In this document: in pieces, positions 16,410 to 26,200 of the stretch
Layout: every line of letters starts with the position of its first letter
Position numbering within the stretch: position 1 is the first letter of the stretch
Origin: Pseudomonas akapageensis
GTDB taxonomy: Bacteria; Pseudomonadota; Gammaproteobacteria; Pseudomonadales; Pseudomonadaceae
Reading direction: 5' to 3'
Length of the DNA: 61,592 bases
NCBI RefSeq assembly: GCF_011355085.1
Contig: NZ_VXCP01000053.1
Location: forward strand, 1 to 61,592
Position numbers and translations under genes: made by a program
The notes under the pieces: generated by a model
What the model saw: only the letters and a program-made list of their open reading frames with translations
Told to the model about the DNA's origin: nothing
The model's database searches: none

Positions 16410-18884
16410 TCAACCGCGCCGAGCCTCGCGAACCTTTCTCCATTTCTCGATCCAGGAACTGTCACTGGAATGCCATACTTCCCGGTGGAGGTGGGCCAGA
16501 ATAACGGGGTCATCAAGGATCTTCAGGCGGGCCTGAGGTGACAAGGCATCGAGCCCTTTCTTCCCCACTTCTGCAATCACCGACTCCCTGCTTCTTGCCA
16601 GTGCTGCAGAATGCCTGTGGCGACTGGTGGCCATTGCCTGCGCCAAAGTGTTCAGCACAGGCTCGACCACAGCTCGCAGGAAGCCGCCGGTCATCGCGCT
16701 GGCGCGGTTCGCAACAGTGTACCGATAGGTGTCTTCAAGTTCGCGAGGCACGTTTTGTTCTTCTGGAATCAGGAACCATCGCGCCTGCCGCGATTGCAGA
16801 CCCAAACTGGTACGACTGGTGATTACAGAGACAGGGATAGCCAGCATGAGCGATACCACAATGGGCGAAAGCCACCACAAGAACCCCGGATTCAACACAC
16901 AGACAATCGCCGTCCAGCCGAGCCCCAGCAATCCCTGAGGCGCGTGCCGCTTGAATGACTCTTTCCAGGGAGTGGAGTCATCATCGCGCTGCGGCGATTG
17001 CCAGTTCGCGGCCCAACCGAAGAATGCAGCAGCTACAAAGCGGGTGTGATAAACCATCCGCACCGGCGCCAGCAGAACAGACAATAGGGCTTCCATCACC
17101 ACACTCCCCGCCACCTTCCAAGGGCCACCGAACTCTTGCGCCCCCTTCACCCACACCAAGATGAGGCTTAAAACCTTAGGCAGGAACAGCAACACCATAG
17201 TCATGGAAAAAAGGGCGATAGCCTCCTGCGGATGCCACTGAGGCCATAGCGGATAAAGCTGTCCAGGACTAAGGAAGTACACAGGCTCCATCAAGGTGTT
17301 TGTGGCCAGTAGCACCGTCGAGAGCACAAGGAAGCAAAACCACAGGGGTGCAGAGAGATACGACAGGACACCTGTGAGGAAAACGGCCCGATGCACCGGG
17401 TGCATACCTTTTACCAGGAACAGCCTGAAGTTCATCAGGTTCCCGTGACACCACCGGCGATCGCGCTTGAGCTCATCAAGCAGGTTGGGTGGAAGCTCCT
17501 CATAGCTGCCAGGAAGATCGTATGCAATCCATACACCGAACCCTGCTCGACGCATCAGCGCAGCCTCTGCAAAGTCATGGGAAAGAATCGGCCCGGCAAA
17601 CGAGCCATTGCCTGGTAACGGTGCAAGAGCACAGTGCTCGATGAATGGCTTCATCCGGATGATTGCGTTATGCCCCCAGTAATGGGACTCACCTAGCTGC
17701 CAGAAATGGAGGCCCGCAGTGAACAGCGGCCCATACAAGCGAGTGGCAAACTGCTGTACGCGGGCATAAAGCGTATCCATTCCCACAGCACGTGGAGAGG
17801 TCTGGATGATGCCCGCATCTGGATTGGCCTCCATGAGTTTTACCATACCGATGATGCACGGCCCGGTCATAACGCTATCCGCATCCAGGCCCAACATGTA
17901 CTTGTATTGACTTCCCCAGCGACGGCAAAAGTCATCGACGTTCCCGCTTTTACGCTTGACCCTGCGACGACGTCGTCGGTAGAAAAAACGCCCGTGAGCA
18001 CCGAGCTCTTGAACCAGGCCGAGCCAGGCTTGCTGCTCGGCTACTGCTATATCCGGGTCGCTGGTATCGCTGAGAACGAAGAAGTCGAACTGTTCCAGCT
18101 CGCCAGTGCGGGCAAGTGACTCATAGGTCGCTCGAAGCCCTGCGAAGACACGCGCAACCTCTTCATTACAGATGGGCATGATGACAGCTGTACGCGTCTG
18201 CTTCGCGATGGGCCCCTCATCCAGGTGCGCTCCAGAGATCGAGTATCGATCTCGCCTGGTCAGCAACTCCCAAAATCCCATCAAAGCTGTCCAAAAACCG
18301 GCTGATACCCATAAAGACAAAATGGTGAACAACACCAGGATGCTGCCCTGCAACACATAGGGAAGCACTTGCCGCGCCGACTCGAGCCAGGACTGTTCAA
18401 GGATTTCGTTGAAGTTGATCAACCCCCACCCCTGATAAGGCATCACCTCCTTCATGAATTTGGCGGCAACGACTGTCTGCACGATCAGCAGGATCAGCAA
18501 AACGAGTCGCCGACGGCTCCCAATAGCCTGCCAGCGCGATGTGACGACAGAGGGAATCGGGCGCTTGGGGGTAACGGGACGCCCTCTCAAGCGCGCCCAG
18601 AATCTCACCAGCACATTGGTTGTCCAGGGCTCCGGAAGCAGAGCGGTACGCTCTACGGCGGGAGAAGCTTTGATCTTGATCCGACCACATTCATCCATAC
18701 CCAATAGCTGATCACATTGGTCTGCTGGTGAATCACCCAACAACAGCCAATGCTCGAGTCCCTTCTCCTCATCAAGCTTCGTCCTTGCGTTTTCCACACT
18801 GGAGCAGTTTTTTTCGAGAAGCCTCTGCTGCGCTTCAGGCAACGGGAGACTCGAAATGTAATCGCTGATCTGATTTTTCGACAT
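16410..18884 (-). CDS. opgH: Glucans biosynthesis glucosyltransferase H (OpgH/MdoH), orphan copy
   Basis: About 824 residues from ATG 18884; an in-frame GTG at 18923 would add 13. It is a polytopic inner-membrane GT2 enzyme: LRRxD-like N-terminus, membrane segments before residue 200, then TAVIMPICNEEVARV, the DxD of LGLDADSVM, LSHDFAEAALMRR and the RDRRWCHGNLMNF motif (QxxRW type), followed by further membrane helices. OpgH makes the beta-1,2-glucan backbone of osmoregulated periplasmic glucans, normally with OpgG in an opgGH operon. No opgG is present here, so this may be a second copy. A CGTATACG palindrome lies about 70 nt upstream, suggesting control with the adjacent catabolic genes. 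Confidence 0.93.
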   Translation of the reverse strand: MSKNQISDYISSLPLPEAQQRLLEKNCSSVENARTKLDEEKGLEHWLLLGDSPADQCDQLLGMDECGRIKIKASPAVERTALLPEPWTTNVLVRFWARLRGRPVTPKRPIPSVVTSRWQAIGSRRRLVLLILLIVQTVVAAKFMKEVMPYQGWGLINFNEILEQSWLESARQVLPYVLQGSILVLFTILSLWVSAGFWTALMGFWELLTRRDRYSISGAHLDEGPIAKQTRTAVIMPICNEEVARVFAGLRATYESLARTGELEQFDFFVLSDTSDPDIAVAEQQAWLGLVQELGAHGRFFYRRRRRRVKRKSGNVDDFCRRWGSQYKYMLGLDADSVMTGPCIIGMVKLMEANPDAGIIQTSPRAVGMDTLYARVQQFATRLYGPLFTAGLHFWQLGESHYWGHNAIIRMKPFIEHCALAPLPGNGSFAGPILSHDFAEAALMRRAGFGVWIAYDLPGSYEELPPNLLDELKRDRRWCHGNLMNFRLFLVKGMHPVHRAVFLTGVLSYLSAPLWFCFLVLSTVLLATNTLMEPVYFLSPGQLYPLWPQWHPQEAIALFSMTMVLLFLPKVLSLILVWVKGAQEFGGPWKVAGSVVMEALLSVLLAPVRMVYHTRFVAAAFFGWAANWQSPQRDDDSTPWKESFKRHAPQGLLGLGWTAIVCVLNPGFLWWLSPIVVSLMLAIPVSVITSRTSLGLQSRQARWFLIPEEQNVPRELEDTYRYTVANRASAMTGGFLRAVVEPVLNTLAQAMATSRHRHSAALARSRESVIAEVGKKGLDALSPQARLKILDDPVILAHLHREVWHSSDSSWIEKWRKVREARRG

Positions 18885-18942
18885 GCTTGAACCACGTGTA
18901 ATGGAAGATCGGCGCGCTTCCACGTATCGACCGATATTTCAT

Positions 18943-18960
18943 TGTATTTCGTATACGATA
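18943..18960. promoter_or_regulatory. TGTATTTCGTATACGATA palindromic site between opgH and the chemoreceptor gene
   Basis: It contains CGTATACG and the GTATTTCGTATACG string shared with the site at 6237. It lies in the divergent opgH/MCP intergenic region and could control either gene. Confidence 0.6.
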
Positions 18961-19149
18961 ACGCTGTCAATCCATTGTCAGCTGCTGTGGGTAGCTGATA
19001 CCGTTTCAACATCACGGTCACGCACTGCCCCGCAGAACCTAGAAATTTAAAAAGCGTGAAGTACAACTGCGTCTATCTGCCTTAGTTCTAAAAAGTCTGC
19101 CTGACACAAAGGCCAACAATAAAAGAAAACCTCACATGAGTATAAATTC

Positions 19150-21258
19150 ATGCTTACTCTTGAAATAGTATCCATCAAAGGGCGTATATGCGTGCTTGCT
19201 GGTTTATGCATGGCAACAATAGTGGCAACTTTGATAGCTGTTTCGCTCTACCTGACGAGATTATCGACCGAGCTCGTCAATTCAACCACTTCATTTACAC
19301 TCAAGAATGATGCTCTTCTTTATTTAAGCGAAGCAAGCAAGTCTGAGGCGCAACGAACTGAAGCTTTTTTTCGCTCGACAGTGACACTCGGCGAGTCGAT
19401 TGCCCGGCAGCTCGATCAAAATCGACAGGCTCAAAAAGCGTGGGGAATTGCGGAATCCGAAGTCCGCCAGTCAGCGAATACATCGTTGAAATTGCATGCA
19501 AGTTCGACGAATGTATTTGGAATGGCTCTCGCACTTGAACAAAACCAAGCATTAGATAATCTTTTCGTTGATAAACCTTTCGCCGGCAATGAAACAGGCC
19601 GATTCTCTATCTATCAATCCAAGCAAACGGCCAGCTATACAGTTCCGGAAAAGGAGATTGTAGATGATGGTTCATCTGCCACCCTCTGGTACAACTGCCC
19701 AATCAAACAGCGACGAACTTGCATAACCAACCCTTATAGCTATACCGACGCCTCAGGTGCCAAAACACTCATGGCGACCATTGCAGTGCCATTGCTATCC
19801 GACGCCAAGGCAGTTGGAACACTGAGTATTGATATCAGCCTCGCCAGCCTTCAAGACCATGCAGTTCAATCCGCAGAAAAACTTTACGGCGGTGTCGCCC
19901 GTGTGATGCTGGTCAGCCCCGATGGCCTGGTTGCAGCAGACAGCCGATCGACCAATAGCCTGGGCAAACCAACTGCTGAAATCGATGGAGACCTTGGGAA
20001 ACTGATGGAGAAAGTTTCTGCTGGCGAGACGAGCCTTGTTGCAGAGATCAGCGACGACATGGTGGCCGTTTCTTCATTCCCAGGCACGGAAGGTGGGCAG
20101 TGGATCACTATTATTTCCGTCCCTCAGGATACGGTCATCACTCCACTCAAACAGCTAACCCTTTCCCTGGAATCCATACGAACCCAGAGCACTCGGACAC
20201 AGCTGTGGATCGCCTTGTTGGTCGTTCTCGGGGGCCTCGGGCTTATTGCTTGGCTGGGCCACTCAATCAGCCAGCCCATTAAGCGGGTGGCCACCATGCT
20301 GGGTGACATTGCGAGCGGGGATGGAGATCTGACCAAGCGGCTCAAGCATTCCAGGGCCGATGAAGTGGGTGCACTAGTCGACGGATTCAACCGGTTTCTC
20401 AACAAGCTTCAGCCAATCATTTCCGCGGTTACACGTTCAGTTACAGATACTCGGGTCACTGCTGATCAAGCCGCCAATATCGCCGCCGCAGGTAGCGCGG
20501 GCATGCTGCAGCAGTTCAGGGAAATTGAACAGGTAGCTACCGCATCCCAGGAAATGACCGCCACGTCCCATGACGTTGCACAGAATGCCGCCCACGCAGC
20601 GTCTGCTGCGGCGAATGTTGAGGCTGCGGCTCGAGACGGGCTCGGTGCAGTCCAGAATACTGCAGCAGCCATTGGCCAGCTGGCTAGCCATATCGATCAG
20701 ACCATGACTGATGTTGCTGGCCTGGCAGAGAGCAGTGAAAAGATCGGAGGTGTACTTGAGGTCATTCGCTCCATCGCCGAGCAAACCAACCTTCTCGCTC
20801 TTAATGCCGCCATCGAAGCTGCGCGTGCAGGAGAATCAGGTAGGGGATTTGCAGTGGTTGCTGATGAGGTACGCCATCTGGCCAGGCGCACACAGGATTC
20901 TGTCAGCGAGATCCGACTTGTAGTCGAACTACTGCAAAACGACACGCGTGCGGTTGTGCAGGCGATGGAACACAGCCACTCACAAGCAGCTGGCAGCGTT
21001 GAGCAGGTCAAGCAAACCACGTTGGCCTTGGAGAGGATTAATGAGGCAGTGGAGGTAATCAGCGAGATGAATCTTCAGATCGCGAGTGCTGCCGAGGAAC
21101 AGAGTGCGGTTTCGGAAGAAGTGAGCAAAACAGTATTGGCCATCCGTGATGTAACCAAAGAGTTGGCAGATCACTCGGAACGCTCGGCCAAAATCGGTGC
21201 AGACCTGAACACCTTGGCAAATGAGCAACAACAGTTGATGTCCGGATTTAAGTCCTAA
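19150..21258 (+). CDS. Methyl-accepting chemotaxis protein with periplasmic dCache domain
   Basis: The 702-residue receptor has a membrane helix at about 12-35, a periplasmic dCache_1 domain to about 335, a second helix (LWIALLVVLGGLGLIAWLGH), a HAMP domain and a cytoplasmic signalling domain. The hairpin tip is EQTNLLALNAAIEAARAGE near residue 543. In the ligand pocket W180, Y181, Y196 and D228 align with the amino-acid motif of PctA-type receptors. The arginine expected two residues before the tryptophan is T178, and the upstream tyrosine is also absent. This resembles the amine-binding variant of the domain. It may detect the substrate of the neighbouring pathway; that link is inference. 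Confidence 0.93.
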   Translation: MLTLEIVSIKGRICVLAGLCMATIVATLIAVSLYLTRLSTELVNSTTSFTLKNDALLYLSEASKSEAQRTEAFFRSTVTLGESIARQLDQNRQAQKAWGIAESEVRQSANTSLKLHASSTNVFGMALALEQNQALDNLFVDKPFAGNETGRFSIYQSKQTASYTVPEKEIVDDGSSATLWYNCPIKQRRTCITNPYSYTDASGAKTLMATIAVPLLSDAKAVGTLSIDISLASLQDHAVQSAEKLYGGVARVMLVSPDGLVAADSRSTNSLGKPTAEIDGDLGKLMEKVSAGETSLVAEISDDMVAVSSFPGTEGGQWITIISVPQDTVITPLKQLTLSLESIRTQSTRTQLWIALLVVLGGLGLIAWLGHSISQPIKRVATMLGDIASGDGDLTKRLKHSRADEVGALVDGFNRFLNKLQPIISAVTRSVTDTRVTADQAANIAAAGSAGMLQQFREIEQVATASQEMTATSHDVAQNAAHAASAAANVEAAARDGLGAVQNTAAAIGQLASHIDQTMTDVAGLAESSEKIGGVLEVIRSIAEQTNLLALNAAIEAARAGESGRGFAVVADEVRHLARRTQDSVSEIRLVVELLQNDTRAVVQAMEHSHSQAAGSVEQVKQTTLALERINEAVEVISEMNLQIASAAEEQSAVSEEVSKTVLAIRDVTKELADHSERSAKIGADLNTLANEQQQLMSGFKS

Positions 21259-21283
21259 CCGCCGTTGCGGTAAGAGCAAACTG

Positions 21284-21300
21284 AGGGGCATCATGCCCCT
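21284..21300 (+). terminator. Hairpin after the chemoreceptor gene
   Basis: AGGGGCAT and ATGCCCCT form a compact stem 26 nt after the stop, followed by a weak ATCTCTT tail. Confidence 0.6.
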
Positions 21301-21613
21301 ATCTCTTGGCGCAGCAGTGACTCTAAGAGTTGTTTCCCCAAGAACTACGCTGCGCCCTCTTGACTCATTTTATTCGCTACAACACTTCGCCTCGGTAGCA
21401 TTGAGCAACCCCCCGATGGGGCAAAGGCAGCAATCGTCCCGCCCCCCATTGGCGCTTGTACGTAGCGAGCTTTGCCCAACCGTCCCTCCCTAGACCACCG
21501 TCCTGCCAAGCGAGCACAATCCTCACTCTTGGGTGCCGTGACGCCGTCCTACAGCCCGGTAACGTGTCGCGTATCGACATGATCTAGAAGCACTGCTTTG
21601 ATAACATTTCACA

Positions 21614-21673
21614 ATGTTCTCTTCCCAGCAGGGAGAACATCGAAACCCCGGAAGGGCCAACCTCCGGGGTTTT
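21614..21673 (+). ncRNA. Orphan hairpin plus strong intrinsic terminator, possible small RNA end
   Basis: A GTTCTC/GAGAAC hairpin is followed six bases later by a 10-bp perfect stem, AAACCCCGGA with TCCGGGGTTT, ending in TTTTGC. The terminator lies over 370 nt from the stop of the nearest plus-strand gene and has no coding frame in front of it. That suggests a small RNA ending here. It could instead be a bidirectional terminator protecting the Wadjet operon end. Confidence 0.35.
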
Positions 21674-21847
21674 GCATTTCTGCGGCTCCACAACCTGACA
21701 GAGCAGCAATGCGCGCCCTAAAGGATTCGTATAGCCGGCGTCGAGCCGGGCCTCTTAGGCCCGAAGATCCGCATCATTGCGACAGCTACTTCAGCAAACG
21801 CAAGGGAGCGATCGTTGCGGCGGTGCTCGAACCCGCCAGCAAGTTTT

Positions 21848-22111
21848 TTATGCCAACCCAAGTTCATCAATTACCTTGGCAATTTTTTTCCGCCCTTCTC
21901 CACTGATGGTTCTCAGTTGTGAGCATCCACTTTCCTCCGAACGCTTTTCTTCACCATCCACCGTGTGACCCTTGAGCTTTATGAAAAAAATCGCCCCAGC
22001 TACCCTGCAGCCCCCGATGCATCCAAACCGGCACAGCGAACTTCGCCTACGGTGCATCGAAGGATCGTGAAGGAAGATCTGGTTTATCAAAAGCTTATGG
22101 GTCAGAGCCAT
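21848..22111 (-). CDS. Unrecognised 87-residue frame downstream of jetD
   Basis: The frame starts 21 nt after the jetD stop on the same strand and encodes a basic protein ending in a probable helix (GRKKIAKVIDELGLA). No family was recognised and no clear ribosome site precedes the ATG. It could be a small fifth gene of the operon or chance. Weak support. Confidence 0.2.
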   Translation of the reverse strand: MALTHKLLINQIFLHDPSMHRRRSSLCRFGCIGGCRVAGAIFFIKLKGHTVDGEEKRSEESGCSQLRTISGEGRKKIAKVIDELGLA

Positions 22112-22132
22112 GGCACGCCCAATACCACTTGG

Positions 22133-23272
22133 TTAAATCCTAAACGCTTCCTGGTCGACAAAAGCATTCAGAGTTTGAAGCGCAGGAATCAACGAGTTGT
22201 CTGTGTACTCGCACCCCGTACGGCTGACCGGAGTCTGGCCACGCTTGTCAGCTTCGTCGGGGCGATGGCCATTCCCACTTGTCAAACTGGTCAACATTGG
22301 TTGGTAGCCTGGCTGCCAGGCCACTGTCCCTGGAAAACTTGATCTGAGCGCCACCAAAATCGCCAAGCCAGCCCAGTCCAAGTCTCCCCAGAATTGAGAC
22401 CCTCCAGATTCTTGACCGTAGAGCCAGCGGCTAAAGCGTTCAGTATGAAGGGATTCCAGGCTACCCAGACTCGAAAAGAACAGAGATGACGTCGCCACCT
22501 GTCGCAAGCGTATGGCCGAACCCTTGAATCCGGAAGCGTGCACAATGGCCATCCGGTAGACCTCGGCGTTTACCGAACGAACCGCACGCTCAAACGACAC
22601 CTGATTTTCAATAAAGAGTACGCCATCCCACCCACTGTGCGGCAGGAACACCTGCAGTTGTATGGATGCCTCCAAAAAGGGACATTCAGTCAGGCCAAGG
22701 ATTGCTGCCACCATCGCTTGACGGTTATCCAAGACCTTGGACATGCCCCAGAACAACTGGGCAGAGACCTCACGTAGAAACAAAGGCTCCTTCGCAAGTC
22801 CAACCAACTTATTGAGCTGTTCTACGACTGTCGCCATGTCTCGCCCCGGAATATCAATGCAGAAATTCCGCACAACAGCCCTGACTGCTTCAGAGGCCTG
22901 CAAACCCGAATCTACCGCCGCCCGCCACCTCTCGTTCGATGTTTGCGGCCGACCCGCTCTGCCCGTAGCGGTTCGAAGCCATTTACCGTCCCGAATGTCA
23001 ACCTTGGGAGCCAAGGCATAGCCTGCAGAAGACATTGCCGCCCTCTCCGGCTTGATTCCTATCCAGCCGCTCTTATGCAGTTGCTGGATCTGCGACCACA
23101 AGTGCTCCTTTTCCGACTCGTACAGAGTTGTGTAGAGCATAGGCCAAGTGGCCTCCGTGAGCGGCACCGCATTAGGCTTTGTTCCGCGTTTTTCTGCAGC
23201 ATCCAGTCTGTCTACCAAGTAGTTCAGGAGCTCTTGGATCGCCGGTTGCTGAGCCCAGATAGGTAGACTCAT
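22133..23272 (-). CDS. jetD: Wadjet nuclease subunit JetD (DUF3322/DUF2220, Toprim)
   Basis: The 379-residue protein has an N-terminal winged-helix-like DUF3322 region and a C-terminal Toprim (DUF2220) nuclease domain. The Toprim glutamate is E222 (LFIENQVSF) and the acidic pair is D297 and D299 (WGDLDWAG), so the catalytic centre appears intact. In Wadjet systems JetD cleaves plasmid DNA after the JetABC SMC complex has extruded it. The ATG overlaps the jetC stop in an ATGA, so the two are translationally coupled. It is the last of the four genes. Confidence 0.92.
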   Translation of the reverse strand: MSLPIWAQQPAIQELLNYLVDRLDAAEKRGTKPNAVPLTEATWPMLYTTLYESEKEHLWSQIQQLHKSGWIGIKPERAAMSSAGYALAPKVDIRDGKWLRTATGRAGRPQTSNERWRAAVDSGLQASEAVRAVVRNFCIDIPGRDMATVVEQLNKLVGLAKEPLFLREVSAQLFWGMSKVLDNRQAMVAAILGLTECPFLEASIQLQVFLPHSGWDGVLFIENQVSFERAVRSVNAEVYRMAIVHASGFKGSAIRLRQVATSSLFFSSLGSLESLHTERFSRWLYGQESGGSQFWGDLDWAGLAILVALRSSFPGTVAWQPGYQPMLTSLTSGNGHRPDEADKRGQTPVSRTGCEYTDNSLIPALQTLNAFVDQEAFRI

Positions 23273-26200
23273 TCAACATCCTCTTGTGCCGGCTCCTCGT
23301 TAGGTTCCGGCGGGTTCTCCACGTCGAAACTCATGCGGGCCTGCTCCCTCGCAAACATACGCTGCTGTTCCCACATCGTTTGCATCTTGTCCGGCCTCAA
23401 CTCGCGAGAGTCGCATTCTGAAATGAAGTCGAGCTCCCCGTTCTGCACTGGAGACAGACGGGTAAAAGTGTATTCGCGAGTGAATTCATCACGAATCGCG
23501 CCGGCCTTCATGGTCGGAACTGCACAAATTACCTGTAGGTTGAGGTTGTCACGTAAGAATCCCAGGACGGCGCGAGCGCGAGTTTCGTCCATGCGCGCGA
23601 AGGACTCATCGTTCACCAGCAGCTTGAGGCTAGGGCCTTTTTCGAAAACTTTGAGCTTGTTGGTGACCACCGCGGCCCGGACGATGTACGCCGGTGTTTC
23701 AAGCTGTCCACCCGACCCGGTGCCCCACTCCGACAACTTGATTGTTCCGCCACTGTCAGAGTGGTTCACGATGTCATAGACGCGGTAGTTGCGATAGTCC
23801 GCGATCCGCATCAGTTCCTTGGTTGCACGTTCATGGTCGTCATCCAGTAACAAACCGATCAGCCTGTCCCGCACTGCAATTTGGTTGTCAGTAAGCGATG
23901 CCGAACCAAACAGGTCATGAGCCTCGTTGGAGGCGGCCATCTCTGCCACGGCACCGAAGAAGGTGTAGTACTCGTAGAATTCAGGCACCCATTTCGACCA
24001 CTCGATTTCAAAGCGATCGGACCCAAACTTCAGATTCCGCAATTCGTGGTTAAGTATTCGCAACTCGCGGACGCCGTCCTCCACTTTGCCGCGGATTTCG
24101 ACGCAAAACTGCTTGGTAAATACATCGCGGAAAGAGGCTTCAGCATCGGCCAGGTCCTGTGCATTGTTCAGGAGGCCGATGTTCTTCAGATCCGCAATCA
24201 TGGCCAGGACTTCGCTTCGCAGCAGGACCAAATGTCCATATACAGTATCGAATTGATCCTGTTCCAGAACATCCGGTACGCCACTGGTAAAGCGTTCATC
24301 CTGCCGGGCGACTCGATTGTGCTCAGCCAGTTCATGCCTGACATCGCCAGCCTTGAGGGATGTCTTAGTAAGCATTCCAGGGATTTCAGACTTCAGTTCG
24401 CTTTCGCGTCCTTTCCATTTAGTAGCGACCTCGTAGGAAGATTCCAAGAACAGATTCACCACGTGGGCCCTGTTCACGTCACAAAGGCCTTTGACCCGAT
24501 CAATCTGCCTAGTCAATGACTGTAGCAATTCGGGTCTGCGTTCCTCCAGTGAGGATATCGTACCGTTCCAATCGTCGATGTTTCTTCTGGACACCGCCGC
24601 CGCGCCGACGAGTTTCTTAGTAGTAGATTCGACCGCGCCCAAGTCAGTGTTCAGCTTTGCAATTTCGGCTTCGATACTCTCTATCTCGGTGAGATCAAGT
24701 CTAGCTAAAGCCTTTTGGACACTTTCAAGCCTTGTTGCCGCGTCTTGTAGCGGTTGGAGCTCCAACAGGGGCTTCTGAAGGCGCTGAACCGCATTGATTA
24801 TTTCCTGCAGGTCAATTTGGTGGCGTCGAACAGTACTAAGTCTCTGCTCAAGCCCCATGATCTCGGCCGACAGTCTCTCGATGGCCGCTTCCCTGGCCTT
24901 CCTTCCAAAGACCAGCTCCACATCCTTTGCACTGAACATCGTCCGGGATCCACTGCCCTTTCCGTCCATGGTGAGGCCACGCGGTGTATGCCTTAGCTCT
25001 TCACTGGAGGACACTTTCACAACCCGACCGTATTGCTCGATGAGATAGGCTTTGGCTATGCGATGCTCAGTGGTCAGTTCGTGGATAATTGACTCCGCTG
25101 GCACTCGGGATAGATCAGCGTGCTGTTGGCAGTAGTCTCCCTGAATGACCTTGGTTTTCAACCCCAGACGTTGTGCAGTGTCAATCGCATCCCGTTCAAA
25201 CTCAGTTGGCACCACGAAGTTGAAACGGGCATCAGCCAAGTAACCTTCAATTGCCGATTGCCAACGTTCGGACGCCGGTTCAATCAGGTCACAAAGCACC
25301 TGCACATTGGCGCTTGGTATGGCCTCCCGCATACGATCTAGCGCAACACTCACCCATTTGGGGTAGTTTCCACCGCCAGTCACCATCCGCTCCCGGGCGC
25401 TTTGCTTGTCTCTCAATTCATCATTGAGTTGACTGATAGTTTCGGATACCGGCGACTGGGCGGTGTGACACCGCAAAAGCAGGCTGGACTCATCCGTCCC
25501 GACCAGGGTTGCGTGCAACCGATCCCAATCGGCTTGAATGTTTGTGCATTTGGACGCCGCTTCCCGGAGCACATCGACATCGAGGTCCGGCTGAGCGGCA
25601 AGGGATTTCAATTGGTTATTAATGAGCTGCAACTGATCAAGCTCTATTGCGCGGTGTGCAGCGGATACTGCCTCCATGGCCTGAAAGATTCCCGCCATCT
25701 CCAGGGGGATGTGCCGACCGAGGACATCATCCGCCGCCGCTGACAGGCGCCGGGCCTGGTCAACGCCCTGAAGTAAAGTCGAAATACAGTGAACTGCTGT
25801 TTTTGTAGCCTGCGTAGCCAGCGTCTCGAGGCTCTGCTTTTCCTGGTGGACTTCATAACCCATAAGCTTGGTACCGAACCCTACCAATTGACGATTGATT
25901 TCGCTCTTCTGATCGTCCAACCCGGCAAGTTGCGCCTCATACTCAAGGATGGTGGCTTGTTGAACTTCCACCTCGCTGCGGTGAGACTCAAGGTCAGCGT
26001 CGAGACTCAACAAGTTCAGGTGCCTCAGAGCTATCTCATGCTTAAGAACTGTTTCGTGGCCGGTGATTGTGCCGGTAATCTTACCGGTCAACGAGGCGAG
26101 TCGGTCATGCGTCGCCTGTAACCGCTCACTCTCCTTGCGCAGGTTGGTAACCTGCTTCATCAAACCGCTGATGCGCTCTATACCCTCCTGAAGAGCCTTA

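Larger units (their letters stand above)
21301..22132. other. Gene-poor stretch between the chemoreceptor and the Wadjet operon
   Basis: No reading frame here resembles a known family. It contains an orphan hairpin-terminator unit (21614-21673), smaller GC-rich palindromes near 21733-21762 (such as GGGCCTCTTAGGCCC) and a weak minus-strand frame at 21848-22111. No tRNA, integrase or direct repeat marking an island boundary was seen. Confidence 0.5.
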
